Assembly: GCA_047495785.1 (NCBI GenBank) | Contig: JBLDXI010000045.1 | Location: 558,001 to 622,000 of the forward strand | Reading direction: 5' to 3' | Length of the DNA stretch: 64,000 nucleotides | DNA from: Lepidodermella squamata | Lineage: Eukaryota; Gastrotricha | Shown: in pieces, positions 12,222 through 25,452 of the stretch | Position numbering within the stretch: the first letter of the stretch is position 1 | How the letters are laid out: every line of letters starts with the position of its first letter | Program-made: the position numbers and the translations under genes | Notes under the pieces: generated by a model | Database searches by the model: none | Told to the model about the DNA's origin: nothing | Seen by the model: only the letters and a program-made list of their open reading frames with translations

Positions 12222-15200
12222 ATGCGACTTGCACTGAATTTTCTGCTGATACTCGGCGTGCTGCCGGCCGTGATCACCGCCGCTTCGGTGAAATCGGTGG
12301 CCGAGTTGGATTTCAAACTAAAATCGACCATCGATAATCTGACAACGAGACCCGGCAAATTGCCAACCCCGCCGGTTACAACCCCGGGCCCGGGAACCCT
12401 ACCCGATTTCTACCCGTTCGGCCCTGAAGTTGGCGATGCGATGCTGCCGCGAGATGACGACGGCTTTTCTCCCGCTATCGAAATTCCAAGCGGGTTGCCT
12501 ACTTTCGCCTCGGTTCAGCAGCGGGCGTTTGTTAACACAAATGGAATGATTTCTTTCACAAATGGCATTAACGAGTACAAACCTCGACTATTTCCTATCA
12601 ATGGTACCGAATGGCTGATGCTGGCTATTTTTTGGACCGATGTCGATATCAGCCCGAACGACAAAAGCGGCACCGTTTACTACCGATCGGTGTTACCATC
12701 GGGTGATAAGTTCATTCTTGATCAGCTGACGTCGGAAATTCGGATTTACTTCCCGAATATGGTTCACTTCGAGGCTCAATTTGCGCTCATTGCTACTTGG
12801 GTCAAAATTGCGCCGTATCGAGCTCATTCTTACGGAATTTCTGACGATGCTCGAAACACCTTCCAAGCAACTCTGATCACCGATGGAAGACACAGCTTTG
12901 TTATTTACCGCTACCATGCTGTTGAATGGTCGTATCAGGTTCGTGAAATTTTTGGATTTTTATTCATCAAAAATATTATTCGAGTCAACTGTCTCGCGAT
13001 ATCAAAATTTCAAGCTTTCTTTCGGCTTAACATTTTAATTTTATGAAAGAAAATTGGCTCAGCTAGTCCAAAATTCAGCAATTATATTTTCGGAAAATTC
13101 GTTGCGGAATTATTTGCTAAAATCGCTTGAAAATCCTACTATAAATTTTGATAGCTTTTTAGGAGCCATTTTCTAATAGGTCGTATCCATAATCCATAAC
13201 CTGTATCTTTGAATGCAGAGAGCACTCAATTTTTTATTTGATTTCGGCACCAACATTGAAAATTTGCGTCAGATTAAACCTACTGTGGTTGCATTTGTAT
13301 CGCATAGTTTGAAGATGGGCGAAAGCTTTAAGATCACCGCCTAGCTTTAAAGTTAGGATAGGTTAGTATTAGAAAAGGTTGGTCATTGTTTGAAGCTGTA
13401 AATTTTACTTGAAATTGAATTTAGTTAATCATGACTTCATAATTCATAGAGATGAAGTTTCCAAAAATCCAGAAATGAGGCCAGTTAGGGTACCAGATCC
13501 CAACAAATTTACTGCCTTTTAACGGCCTAGGACCCGGCTGAAAGCTGATTGCTGATTGAAGCGCTTGTCAATGACAGTTAATGAAAGCGGTTATTTCTTC
13601 TCATTTTGAATAACCTGTGGCCTTAAAATTTAGTCAAAAAATCAAAAAATTATAATATTTTATTTTAATAAATATTTATGTTTTTCTTATTTTGTCATAG
13701 CTTTCGACGAAACTTACCTATGCGCAAGCTGGTGTTAATTCCGGCGACGGTCGTTGGGCAGCTGTCGATGGTTCCGGAACTTCAGCCATCGCCTCAGCCG
13801 CAACACGCCGATCAAACGTTGGCCGGCCTGGTGTATGGGCGTTCCGGATCGATCAAAATGCGGTCGTTCTATCAGAATGCCGACCTCTCCGCTCGAACCG
13901 ACGACCCCAATCCACGGCTTCCCTTCGCATTTTCCCGCCATGGATCCACTTCTCAGGGGATACAACGGTATCCCTAAGTGCTCCATGCCTCGATCTCACC
14001 ACGATTCAACGAGCTGATTGCCAATTAGCTGACCTTGTCAACGGAACAGTTTTAACCCAAAAAATTCCTGCAGTTTTCAGCATCCCAGACGGCTCTTCAG
14101 TCGGATCGCTTTCATGCCAAATACCCGCAATCCCATCATTCCCAACCAACGCAACAATCGGCCGGGATCAAAGTGTTCTGCTTAGGCTAATCGCAGTAGA
14201 TAAAAGCGGTAAGGAGTGGTCATTCGTCGGAAGTTTGAATGTTCTCATGACCGTTCAGCAACCTGACCGCAAGTTTCACATCAATGGCCTGGATCGCTTT
14301 ATCTGGAGCGGCCTCGAGGAGGTGAGACTTCGCTGGGACGCCTCGGCTAGCTTCGCCCAGCTTCAAGGTGCTAAACCGAAACTACGCTTCGAAGCCCTGG
14401 TTTTCACGGGAATGGTCCGAGATGGCCGGCTCCTGTCGACAGATGCCGAGGTTTTCCCGCTGGATGACACCCTACTAAGCCGGACAGTCTCGGCCGGATC
14501 TTCGCAATCGGCCTCTAACCCTGTGTTCTATTTGAAGGGTGAACAAACTGTTCGGCTTGACCTGCTAGAAGCCCGAATTTGGGAGAGAATTCCTCAGCAA
14601 TCTCCCGCGTTGATAATGGCATCCCCTGATAACCAAATCGATAATTCAGTCTACTTCCTGGATGGCGAGACTATTGTTAGCGGGACGAGTAGAGTGACTA
14701 GTAAAGTCCCACTCGGCGTTATTCTCCGCCTGATCGACCCAGCTGGCGGGACAAATTTCGCCCTAACAACTGGTCTAGGCGTTTATCGGTCATTTGCTGA
14801 ACACCCTGTTTTCGTTTGTGTTGACTGGATCAACCGAGAAATGGCTCGGCAATCTCAAGCCGCCCCGGAGGAGAGTATCACCTTCGGCAATCGAACCGCC
14901 CTCGGCTGCCCGCCGTTGGAGAGGCAAGCAACTGCCGACTTCCGATTTCAGGTCGATTCCCTCTGCAGGTCTGGCTCGACCTCGCCAGCGTTTTGCTCAG
15001 ATTTCAGGCCCTTCAAGTGCTACGAGCCTGTTGAATCTCGCGGCCATCTGTGTTGCTACTCGTCAGGCCGGCTTTGCCCGAATTGCGGTACGACAACGTT
15101 CGCATCGCCGACCTCGCGGCTGCTGGAGCACATTTTCAGCGATGTTTTTCCAACCATGTCGTGCTGCCCGTCCCTCACGCCGGGTAATTTGAATAAACAC

Positions 15201-18200
15201 CACGCTGACCAGTTGTCCTCGGCGCCGTTGTGCCAAACAACTTTCCGCCAAGTTCGCCCCTCGCCTGATAATGGCACGCTGTACCGGGCGCCGAGGTTGG
15301 CTGCGTTTTATGGCGACCCGCATCTGCAAACTCTTGATGGGTTTTCGTACACGTACAACGGGGCAGGGTTGTTTCAGTTGTTGGAGACAATTCCGAGGAA
15401 GAAGGGCTCCGTAGATTATGATCCGGAGAACGAGGATGAAAAGGATGTTTATTTGTCGATTCAAGGCCTGTTTGAACCACTTGGCGATGGAACAGTCATT
15501 CAAGCGTTGTCAATCTTCGATGGCCAAACGGTAAGCTTCTTTCTTTTCTACAATGTATCTCATAGGTAACTCAACAAAAATATTGGCAATTTCCGATTAA
15601 TGGCCTTGGAAATTATAATTAGCCGGAAAATGCTAATCAGCTATATATGTTAAACTAGGTTAAATACCGAAATTTAAAAATTGACGAACCATAACCCCTG
15701 GGGTTTTCGGTTTATCTTCAGTGAAAACGCGGATAAGTTCTTACTAGCTTTAAGTTTGGGAAAAATACATCTGCAAAAATGCAAAAAATCAAATAACTGA
15801 GTAGAAGATCATATACCTCAAGTTGCTTTCCGCAATCCAATCTTGATGAATAGTTGAAGTACTCTAACTATAGGACTAATTTTCAAGAGGATCTTAAACT
15901 TAATTTGTTGAAAGTTTGGTTTAAGGGAAAGTCGGTTTGCCTTTAAGTAAAGGAAAGCGCAGCTTGGAAGGTTTCAAATCAATGGGACACGTAGGTTTTG
16001 CTGATGTATTAGTGGGAAATGCCCCTTGAATTTTAAATGCGAATTTGCTAGAATAAAAGATTCACTACTTTAATTCCAACCTCCAAACCTTCCACACCTT
16101 CCGAACCTTTTGAAAAAAATATCACAAAATTCAGAAACAACTTCTAACTAGTTTTTTTCCTTTGTACCACAGTAACTGGTCGATATTCAATATTTTAATA
16201 TCAGATCCGAAAACTCATTTTTGAAGCTCCTATGACTTCATTTTTCTTTATTTTCTACTTTCTCACCCCCAATTTTGATATCGCCATCTTGGAATCTTGG
16301 AATTCTGGAATTCTTAGAGCTCTTGGAATGATCCATGAATTTATTAATTTCTCCATTTTTGCAGGTTGTTGATGTGTTCGTCCGAGAAAGCAACGGTGTT
16401 GTCGTCTATATAAACGGGTCATTCCTGTCGCCTTTCGCCACATCTGTCGGCAACTCAGCGTTGAATCCGAATAGCAAATCTGAAGAGATCGAGATCGTGC
16501 AATCCATGCCAGGCGCAATCGGTCCAGCTTTTGTCAGCGCTCGTCGGAAAGACAATTTCCGCGTTTTCATCGAAACTGTCAACTCGACAGCTCTCAGTGC
16601 ACTGGTTTTCCTCGACGAGCGGCACTTGAGTCAAACACGAGGCTTACTCGGGGTCTGGAATCGCCGGATGGACGACGATTTGACTCTGCCGAATAACACA
16701 GTTCTACCCCTGAACTCATCTGCCGCGATTATTCACCACGTTTTCGGCGAGAGCTGGTCTCTGCCGGCCAATATGTCGCATTTCCGAGTGCTGCGTCGTC
16801 GGAGTGTGTTCAATAACCCTAAGAACAAGGATTTCAGGCCGCTGTTCGCTGACAGCCCTGAAATGCTGGTGGCTGCGCGGCAAAACGGGGCGGCGGCTGC
16901 GAAATGTGACGCAGATTTGCAGTGCCTATTCGATTTATTGGCGACGAAACGCCTCGACGTAGCAAAATCAACGCTCAGTTTCAGGTAAAATTTCGAACAT
17001 GAAGTCATGCACTTGAAAATCTAATAAACCATATACCAGTATGTGCAAACCGATTAGAACTTGGGAGAACAACAGGGTTGAATTTCCTGTGACGAACCGG
17101 GATGGATTAATTTTGGCCCCACTTGAATTCTATCGATCCACCGAGTTCAATAATCAGGAAAAAGTCGAATTCTTTTCGGGAATCTGAAACAGCCATACGA
17201 TATGATCTTCTCGCCCTCCATAGAACAAAAAATAGCGCTAAAAATAGAATTAAGGAGGTACAAAAGCTAGCATTAGGATTTCCCGGAATGAATAATTGTC
17301 TTGAGAACTTGAACGTCAATGTTGATTGAGAATCTTATATTGAGAATATTCATGCACTGTTTTAAGCTCAAGGAACCTTAAATTTCAAAAGCATCCCATG
17401 AAAATTAGTTCCCTTGAATAAGCTTATTGACCATCCATAGGTTCAATTATTTTCGGCTCTAAGCCGTCGTCCCATTGACAAGGATGTTCCACCACTGAAG
17501 TTAAGCCTTTTAGTCCTCATTTTTCAGATTTTTGCTATTTCGAATTTTCCTCTCTTGATCAATAATAATGCACCATAGACCCTGGGATTTTTTATTTTAG
17601 CTACCCGGTACCTCAGCTTGGTAGAAATATTTTGAATCTTGGCTTCAAATACTGTTGATATCAGCAAAATCACGGATTGCAAAATCGATACCGGTAATCG
17701 ATATCGGCTCTACAGGCTGAAGTATAAACTTACCGTCCAAAAAACGCGTAATAATGAGGACTTTTAGGCATGGTAATGAAGAATTGAGATTTAAGGAAGA
17801 TGTAAAACTAAAAAAATCATATTTTGGGCAAATCTAGGACTAGAGCTTCAACTTTTGTGCTGAAACCTTACATTTTGGGGATTTGACCTTCAGCAACATT
17901 TTGATAATATTTTATTATTTTTTTTCGCTATGAATTCATTTTTTCTTCGTTTTTCAGGCGGCGAATCAACGAACTACAACATGACTTACGCTTGGATACC
18001 TGCTCTTTCCGAGTCGATCAACTAGTCGTTATTACTGCTCCATCAGGTGACATCTACACAACACCTTGCCCTCATGGTAAAATTCATCCTCAAACTAATT
18101 TTCGAACAATTTAACGATTTTCAACTCAATTTCAGGCACAACATTTGCTGGATTGTCGTCGAATGAATTTTGTAAAATAACCGCAGATGAGCAACTGTCC

Positions 18201-18848
18201 GAATTGCGGAAACGCGCCATCCGCGACCACGTCGACGGCGAGGAGGCCTTCGCCATGTCCGCAGCCTCGCCGTCCTCGCCCATGGTCATCGTTCAGATGC
18301 CGGTGTGCAACAACCCGTCGCCGGGCCTGCTCGGCGTCAACGTCGGCGGTGTAGTTTTCGTCAACTCGATGCTTCACATAGTCATGTACGCCATCCTCGT
18401 GTGCCTATGCATCATCCTACTAACGCTGCTCGCATTTTTCACGTCGCGCCACCGCCTGGCGCTCTGCTGGCTGCGATTTTGCGCACGCGCCAAAAAAACA
18501 CGCGGCACAGCTATGACGTCACACCACGTTGTCGTCGTCGATGCGTCACATCGCCGGCAATCGGCGGCTGAATCGTCGCTGTCGGGCGATAGCGACGAGG
18601 CGGCGACCAACTCGAGCCGGACATCGTCGTCAAAAAACAACAAAGAAGACACGGCGGAGCGCAAGCAGTTACTCGGCGATGAGCCTGAGAAAGCAAACGA
18701 AGCTAGCAGCAGCAGCACTACTACTACAGCTCACCAGTCTCGGACGTTTGTTTTTCTGCGCGGTCACGTGCAAATACCAGTTCGACGACCTACAGCAGCC
18801 GAGCCGTCAAATATTGAACACCCCTCTACATCATCATCATCGTCTTGA
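12222..18848 (+). CDS. NIDO-AMOP-VWD type I membrane protein (mesh/SUSD2-like)
   Basis: Five exons: 12222-12938, 13701-15530, 16365-16984, 17958-18076 and 18136-18848. They total 3999 bp (1332 residues). A signal peptide (LALNFLLILGVLPAVITA) is followed by a NIDO domain (about 60-270, with TYAQAGVNSGDGRW), a Cys-rich AMOP-like region (about 610-760, CCYSSGRLCPNC, then a CC pair) and a VWD domain starting GDPHLQTLDGFSYTYNGAG and running to LLGVWNRRMDDDLTLP and IHHVFGESW. A transmembrane helix lies near 1165-1195, followed by a Ser/Arg-rich cytoplasmic tail of about 140 residues. This order matches Drosophila mesh and nematode relatives, which act at epithelial junctions. I see no clear sushi domain before the membrane segment, which SUSD2 and mesh have. 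Introns of 760-970 bp are much larger than elsewhere. Confidence 0.88.
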
Positions 18849-21800
18849 AAACTTGAATTTAATACTATACTGTAATAGTGTTGTATAGCAGCAGCAGCTA
18901 AATGGCACGCCGCCATCATTTTCGATACTTACAGATGTAAACTCGTGCCCCGTTTTGTTTGAGTTGCCCATAGCCGAGCGCGTGACTTTTTCGCATTACT
19001 TCGAATGCGCACGCGTCAACTTGTACATTGCGCACGACGCTCCTATTTTAATACAATTTATCACCACCACCACCACTATACTTGTGCCTTTTATTGCTAA
19101 GCAAACCGCGGCTGCTGTGCCCCATCATCAGCACGCCCATCCATCGCAATTAATACAATCAAATTTCGATGTCATTTCTTCTCACACCTTAATAGTATCA
19201 ATTGTAGGTAAATATTACGCGATGTTCGCTTTTAACTGTTAAAATTTTACGAACGCGCGCCGCCGCCGCCGCCTTAATGGCGGCCTTGACATATAATTTT
19301 TATCACTCACTCGATGAGGCTTTCCGCGTCGAAAAATGTGCATTCGTTTTTTCGTTATTATTTGTCGTCGTCGTCGTCGTCGAAAAATAATAATTCAGCT
19401 TAATAATATCTACGCCGTCTTTCGCCGTGTTATTTATTAATAATAATTTTTGTTTCGCCCGTTTTTATTACATACCGGGACTTTAGATTTATTCAATAAA
19501 AATCAGGCCTCTATTATTGTTGTGGCTCGCAAAATTATTACTATTAACAATTTATAGCCGTACGATGAGTTACTTTCGTTTTACCAGGCTTTTGATTACA
19601 AAATCGTGCCATTGGTTTTGTTGTCGTTTTACATCCTGTGTTTACAACTCGTCAATTATCATTTATTATTCAACGACTTACCCTCTCTATAGAGCTGTTC
19701 TAGATTTTAGCCGTTGATTTACGCGCTATAGTATCTGAAATTTTTTCACGTGCCGTGGAATTTCTAGCGCCATCATCACTTGCCACCTCAAGAGATGTTT
19801 TTCGTGATTTTGCTCTCTCCTTTTTATCGTGTCCTTCCGTCTACGCATACCTAGGCGTGGGTGCATCGGTCGGCTTGTTTTTGTAAATAAAAATTCCGAT
19901 ACATATAATATGTGGCCGCCGCCGCCGCCGCCACCACCAGTGCGGCGTCACCTCTTTTTCTTTGCATGACAACTCTTATAAAAATTAGATGATGGTTCAA
20001 GTACAACTTACCAGCAGGTGAAGTAGTCACCTGCTCACCAATGGCTACTCGCGTGTTTTTTGTTATTTTAAGGCCACCATAGCAAGTACCGCCATGTAAT
20101 TGATACGGCACGTACTCTCGCTTTTTATAACTCGCAACACGAACAACATGAGTTCCTGTATTAGGTGTAAGAAAACTACATTTATAGCTGTGTTGTTATT
20201 TTAAGGTTACATTTTTAAGGCGGCACGAAGGTTGAAATTTCAATAATCAAAAAGTGCAAAATATTTTCTCAACACCTAACCTACCTCAAAAAAAATCTAC
20301 CTCAATCGTTCTTCATTCGTTGAATTTTGTTGACAAACATACAAATTTTAGAACCTTGTGAATATTTGTTGAATTATTATACTAGAAAATTGTTAGATTT
20401 TATTAATATTATTAATATGATATATAATATTATATCCGGCTAAGCAGTTATGAATCGGCAAGTGATTTTGATGGAATAAAAATTTTCGAACAGTTATCAA
20501 CGCTTTTTGGATACCTACTTGTTGCTTTCGACCGTGGTGAGTTTTTTCCGTGTTGAATATTTGTTTACCTGGACGCGCGCAAAGACTTGATATAGCCGCG
20601 CAAAGAAATGAGAAAAAAACAAGCCGGAAGCAACGCTGTTCATCACGCTGTTTACCAAGTGGTTTCAGCTCAAGTACGAGACAATATTTTTCTGCCCGAG
20701 ATGACCTCGTGATATGTATATGATAACATTATAGCACACTTTTTAAGATTACTCATCGCGTTTCTATACTCGGTAATTAGCTGCGTTTTTTTCGTAAATA
20801 TTTTTCGGATCAGTTGAGGAAATAAATTTTTGTTATTTCCCGGGCATTTACTAGCACGTCGTGTAAAATATTTCAACATATAAAATTACGATATAAGCTA
20901 CACGAGAGTAGGTAATAATTGCACGGTATAATTTATATCAGAACTACTTATAAGCGTATAATAATATTTTAAGCATGCGATAATTTGCATTAAAATTTGC
21001 GACACTTTATGACACGTACACACCTCAGCTCGGCGCGGATTAAGCCTAAGAATATATCGCGCGCTCGCCGGCTGAAAAGCGCGCACATGTCGCGTTTATG
21101 TTTTGTTTATGGCCTAGTTTAATATTTTTGCGGTTTTGCGTTTTGTTTTTGTTACTGCTGTATATGTCTATGTTTTGCCGTTGTTTGTTGTTTGTTGTTG
21201 CGAGGAGCAGACGTCGACGTTTCCATGCCTATTTCGCCGCGTTGTATAGTTTGGTTTCATTCCGGCGTAAGTTTAATATAGGTATTCGTCACCGTCGCAA
21301 TATTGTAATATGATTATTATTAGAGCGGGCTATTATAGATATTTCAAGGCCCGGCCCGCATTTAATGGCATCTACTACACTTCTTGACAATGCGCGCACT
21401 GTTGAACACGTGAGCGCCTCGATACGATATGGCTATAGCGCGCAAAATATATAAACGACGCGCATTTTGTGCGACAAACTCGACAAAGAACCGTCGTCGA
21501 ATTGGTTTGCCTGCCTGTTGTTATTATTGTTATTATTAGTGTCGTTACATGCATTATCGCAGCACTAATAATTCGCGTTTTTAACCGCCGAGTTTTGTGT
21601 TTATACCGCGCGCGCCGTGTGTGTATCCTTGTTTTCGGGCCGCGCTTGCCAGCGTCGCGGAACGGCGGGCCGGGATAGATTTTTGGGCTCTTGCCCCGAC
21701 GTAACCGGTGTTATTTTTGTTTTATCGCCGCACGGCTACAAACGCTGTCACACGTAAACTGCGCTGAACAATATAATCAAGATGTTGTTAAAAATAGGTA

Positions 21801-24800
21801 AGTATATTAGACCCGACTGCTGCCGCGCTGGCTATCGCGCGGCGAAACATAGTGTCCCTGCCTAGAGCCGGCTGTATTATCGCCTAGCCTAGCCCGGCTG
21901 TGCGCTTCACTCATGGCCCGCGGTGACGTTCTTAATAAATTGCCGTATAATGAGAAGGCGTCTTCGCAGGACACCTGGAACGCGAAGCTTTGACTGACTA
22001 TTGCTGCCCAGTAATGGGCCCTGAGGTTCTATTATATAGATTGGCCACTCGGCTATTTATTATTCCTAGTTCTCATATTATATATCCTATAAAACACGGT
22101 AATTAGCGAAAATACACGTTGTTGCCTTTTATGCGCGCTCATCTCGTTGCTGATGATGCTCTAATGGCTTTCTTTCAGCGAAAAATCAGCCCGGATCCCT
22201 TGCAGCTTCTCTTTTTATTACCGCGCTTCTTTGTTTGACTCGCATGTTACAGCATTGAAAATATTTCCATACCTAAATACGAAGCCATTCTAGCCTAGTT
22301 TTAAATTGTCCCATTTTTAACAAAAGTTAATAAATTCTAATTTTGAAGACATTATTAGACAATTTTGGAACTCATGATAACAAAAATTAAAAATTTATTT
22401 CAAATATCTAGAAAATTAATTGCTAAACCCGCCTTTCCGCATTTTTTCGAAAAAATTTAATTTATTTTAAATTTGTCTTAATTTTACATCCGCAGATTTT
22501 TTCTCGAAAATTGTGTAAATTACTCTCGGAAATATGTTACTCGAAAAGCTGAGAGGGCCACTTCAAACTTCAAGTCATGATACTTGAAGATTTCTCGAAA
22601 AATTTGAATTTATTTAACCTTCTTTTCCATTTACCAGACCTCATCTATGAAAGCTTTAGTTGAGGTAACCCGCGATACATATAACGTGTTTGCCGATTTA
22701 TTTGTTGTTACAATAGCCACAAAGCTGTCATTCTGTTTTTAGATTTCAACACCCGCCTATATTGTACATATATTACTGCGTCAAAGCGCTCACCGCCTTG
22801 CGAGTGCGAAAGTTTGCGGAAGACGGCGATCAAAAAGCCCGGGTATCATCCACAGCCGCGCGACAGCCGACACCCGCATATTATATCACCGTGCCAAATT
22901 GTATCATCGTCATCATCAACGCGAGCAAACACCAGCATTTTTACACCGCTGTGTCGTTGTTTGATACGTACAACACAACTACTACGTTATTATTACATCT
23001 TCATTTGTCGAGCGTCGCACTCTTTCGTTTGCTTTTTCGCCCCCATCTCGAGACAGCGCAGGAAGCATTTTATTGTCGACACCCTGACGATGATGATGTC
23101 ACCGCGTTATTACAACTGCGTTAATCTAGCCCGCTCTTCCGTTTGTCTTCGCCGCCGAGTTTATATTATTAGCCAGTCGTAACATGCCCGCTGGCGCTAC
23201 TTCGCCCTTTAAGCCGCGAATGCTGTTGCTGAGCAAACCTGCGGCCGCGCCAAAACGCGCTGCCGGGCTTACTTCTTGACAACTCTCAAAGAGATAACGT
23301 CGCCTCCATAATAAACCCGCTCATCTATTGAGACACCTCAATGAGTGTATCGCTTTAATTGCGCAAAAATACTTTGTTTACTGTCTGGCAATATTTTTGT
23401 TTTATTTTTTTGAAAAAAATACCGGCGTAAATACCTGGCGGGATTTTTCGTTCCCAGCTTAATCAACAAAAATAACAACTCACTCGATTTTTTACGCTCG
23501 AAATCACGCTTATTTTATCGAAGAAACGCGCGCGTGTGAACAAGTTTTGCGCGTCGCCGCCTCGTTGAGTGACCTATTTTATTCTCATTCAAACGACCCG
23601 TGCGTCAAATTTAAAAGCATTACCTACTTAAACGTCATCCTTAATAGACCTGACATCGTGTTTTCTCCAAAAATGAGCTTCGTTTTTAGATTCATTTTTC
23701 GGTTAATTACGCCAGGCTAAAGCAGAAGCCACTTGAACAATAGGATGTTGCTGCATTTTTCTACGCGCCGCAATTAACAGCTGAGCGTTGAATTTCAAAA
23801 ATGCAGAAGCAATAAAATTGATAACGCTCGCATCATCTATGCATTTTTATTTTGACGCCACCACTGCGCGTTTAGCGGCACCTTTTCCGAACAATACCTG
23901 CCACTGCGCGCCGAATTGACTTCTGGACATTTTTGCGGCGACTTGTCAACTCCAAGTGACAACTGCCCGATGGGTATGCATTCAAAAACTTGGTTTACTT
24001 GACGCTTAAATAAGTTGCCCCAAGCTACACGAATTGTTATATTCTAAAAAAATTAGCGAGGTACTGCTATAACGTTTAATTCGAGCCGGTTGGTTCTACT
24101 TAACATATTTTAAAGCCTCATATAATCCAGGTTTAATTTACTTCAATTAAAGACATACATTTCGGGGGTTTCATTTTAACTTGAGGAATGTTCTTAAGTG
24201 AACTAGATTTGTCTATCATTTGTACTTGGATTGATTTGTGGAGAAATTGCTAAGTCCGTCATAATCTACCTTTGATATAGTTTTGGGAAAATAACCTATA
24301 TTCCTTGGGCCAAGTAATAATTTTGCTAGTAAATCAGTTGAAGAGGCTGGATTGCACGCGAATTAATTCGTCTTTTAAGGTGTAGACAGCCATCAAGACG
24401 TTGCGGCGTCAAGAGCTCGAACGTGCTTGCGCTAATTTCGAACATTGTCACTCGGCGCATTTATTAGTGGCGCGCGGCTGCGAGAGGCGATCATTGCAGT
24501 TTTAGCACGGCATTTAGCCATCACAACGCGCGACTGTCAAGCACTGCGAACGTGCTGCTCGGCGTATTTAGCCGCGATTAAGCTCTTGTGAAGCCCCAAC
24601 TTTTCTAAGGTCAGGCCAAGTCGTTGTCGTAGTAAAATCTCGCAATGATGAACCAGCGTAGTGAAATGCGCTGATAATTCGGCTTGATTTTATATCAAGT
24701 GCATTAGCATAGCCGCTCATGTCGTTGTTATTTATTGTTCTGCAACGGGGATTGTTGATGTTGATGTTAAATTTTAATATTATCGCTTCTCAGCTGCGCG

Positions 24801-25452
24801 GCGTTACGATTTTAGAAAGCGAAGAAATAACGGCGCGCGGTCATCGCCGCTCGACCGCAAAAGGTCACGATGGCGCTGGACGGCTCGGAAGCCGCGCGGC
24901 TTAGATGACCCGCGCCGGCAGATAGCAGCGGCGCGTAGCCAACAGCGCGCTGGCGCTTCTTCGTCTTGCTCATCACCTTGAGCGCGCGCGCGCATTCCGC
25001 AAACAAGGGCGATGACAATGGCTTTGTCGCCTCGGAGCTCGCGAGCAGCAGCGCCAAAAGCCGCGCGCGCAAACATTTGCCTGCCGCCGCCGACGACGCC
25101 TTTTGTTGTCAGTTATTGTCAACAAATAATTTCGGCAAATACCTGAACCCCAAGAAGTTATATCCATTCATGGGCTATCGGCTGATCCGCGCCGCCAGGT
25201 GCCACCACCTCGTGGCCGCAGCAATTTAATAATTAAGCGCCGCGCGGCTAAAACGTCACCTCGACGGCGCTCATGCCCTAATAACCATAACAACCAACTC
25301 TTGTCAATTCAAGTTTCAATTCTTAATATTATTGTTTTCTGTCTAGAGGATGTTAAAACTGAGTGATTGTGAAACCTGAGCTAAACGACGACTTCTTGTT
25401 ACATTTATTTTTACGAATCATTCGAAGCAGCAGCAGCTGAATTATTATTAAC
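18849..25452. other. Second long gene-poor region with shifted composition
   Basis: No coding exon is supported over 6.6 kb. GC-rich gcgc-type tracts are mixed with tta/taat runs as at 8-12 kb. Simple repeats include (gcc)n near 19258-19274, (gtc)n near 19365-19382 and (gcc)n(acc)n near 19912-19938. Overlapping short ORFs on both strands at 24.8-25.2 kb look like by-products of GC-rich repeats. A candidate 3' splice acceptor (tttctgtctag) near 25345 may precede a 5' UTR exon of the next gene. Confidence 0.45.
19912..19938. repeat. (GCC)n/(ACC)n trinucleotide tract
   Basis: About eight near-perfect trinucleotide units in non-coding DNA, with a similar (gcc) run at 19258-19274 and (gtc) at 19365-19382. 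No function is inferred. Confidence 0.7.

Noticed and set aside
24804-25229. Overlapping Ala/Arg-rich ORFs on both strands
   Set aside because: They arise from gcgc-rich repeats, lack family resemblance and overlap each other in several frames.
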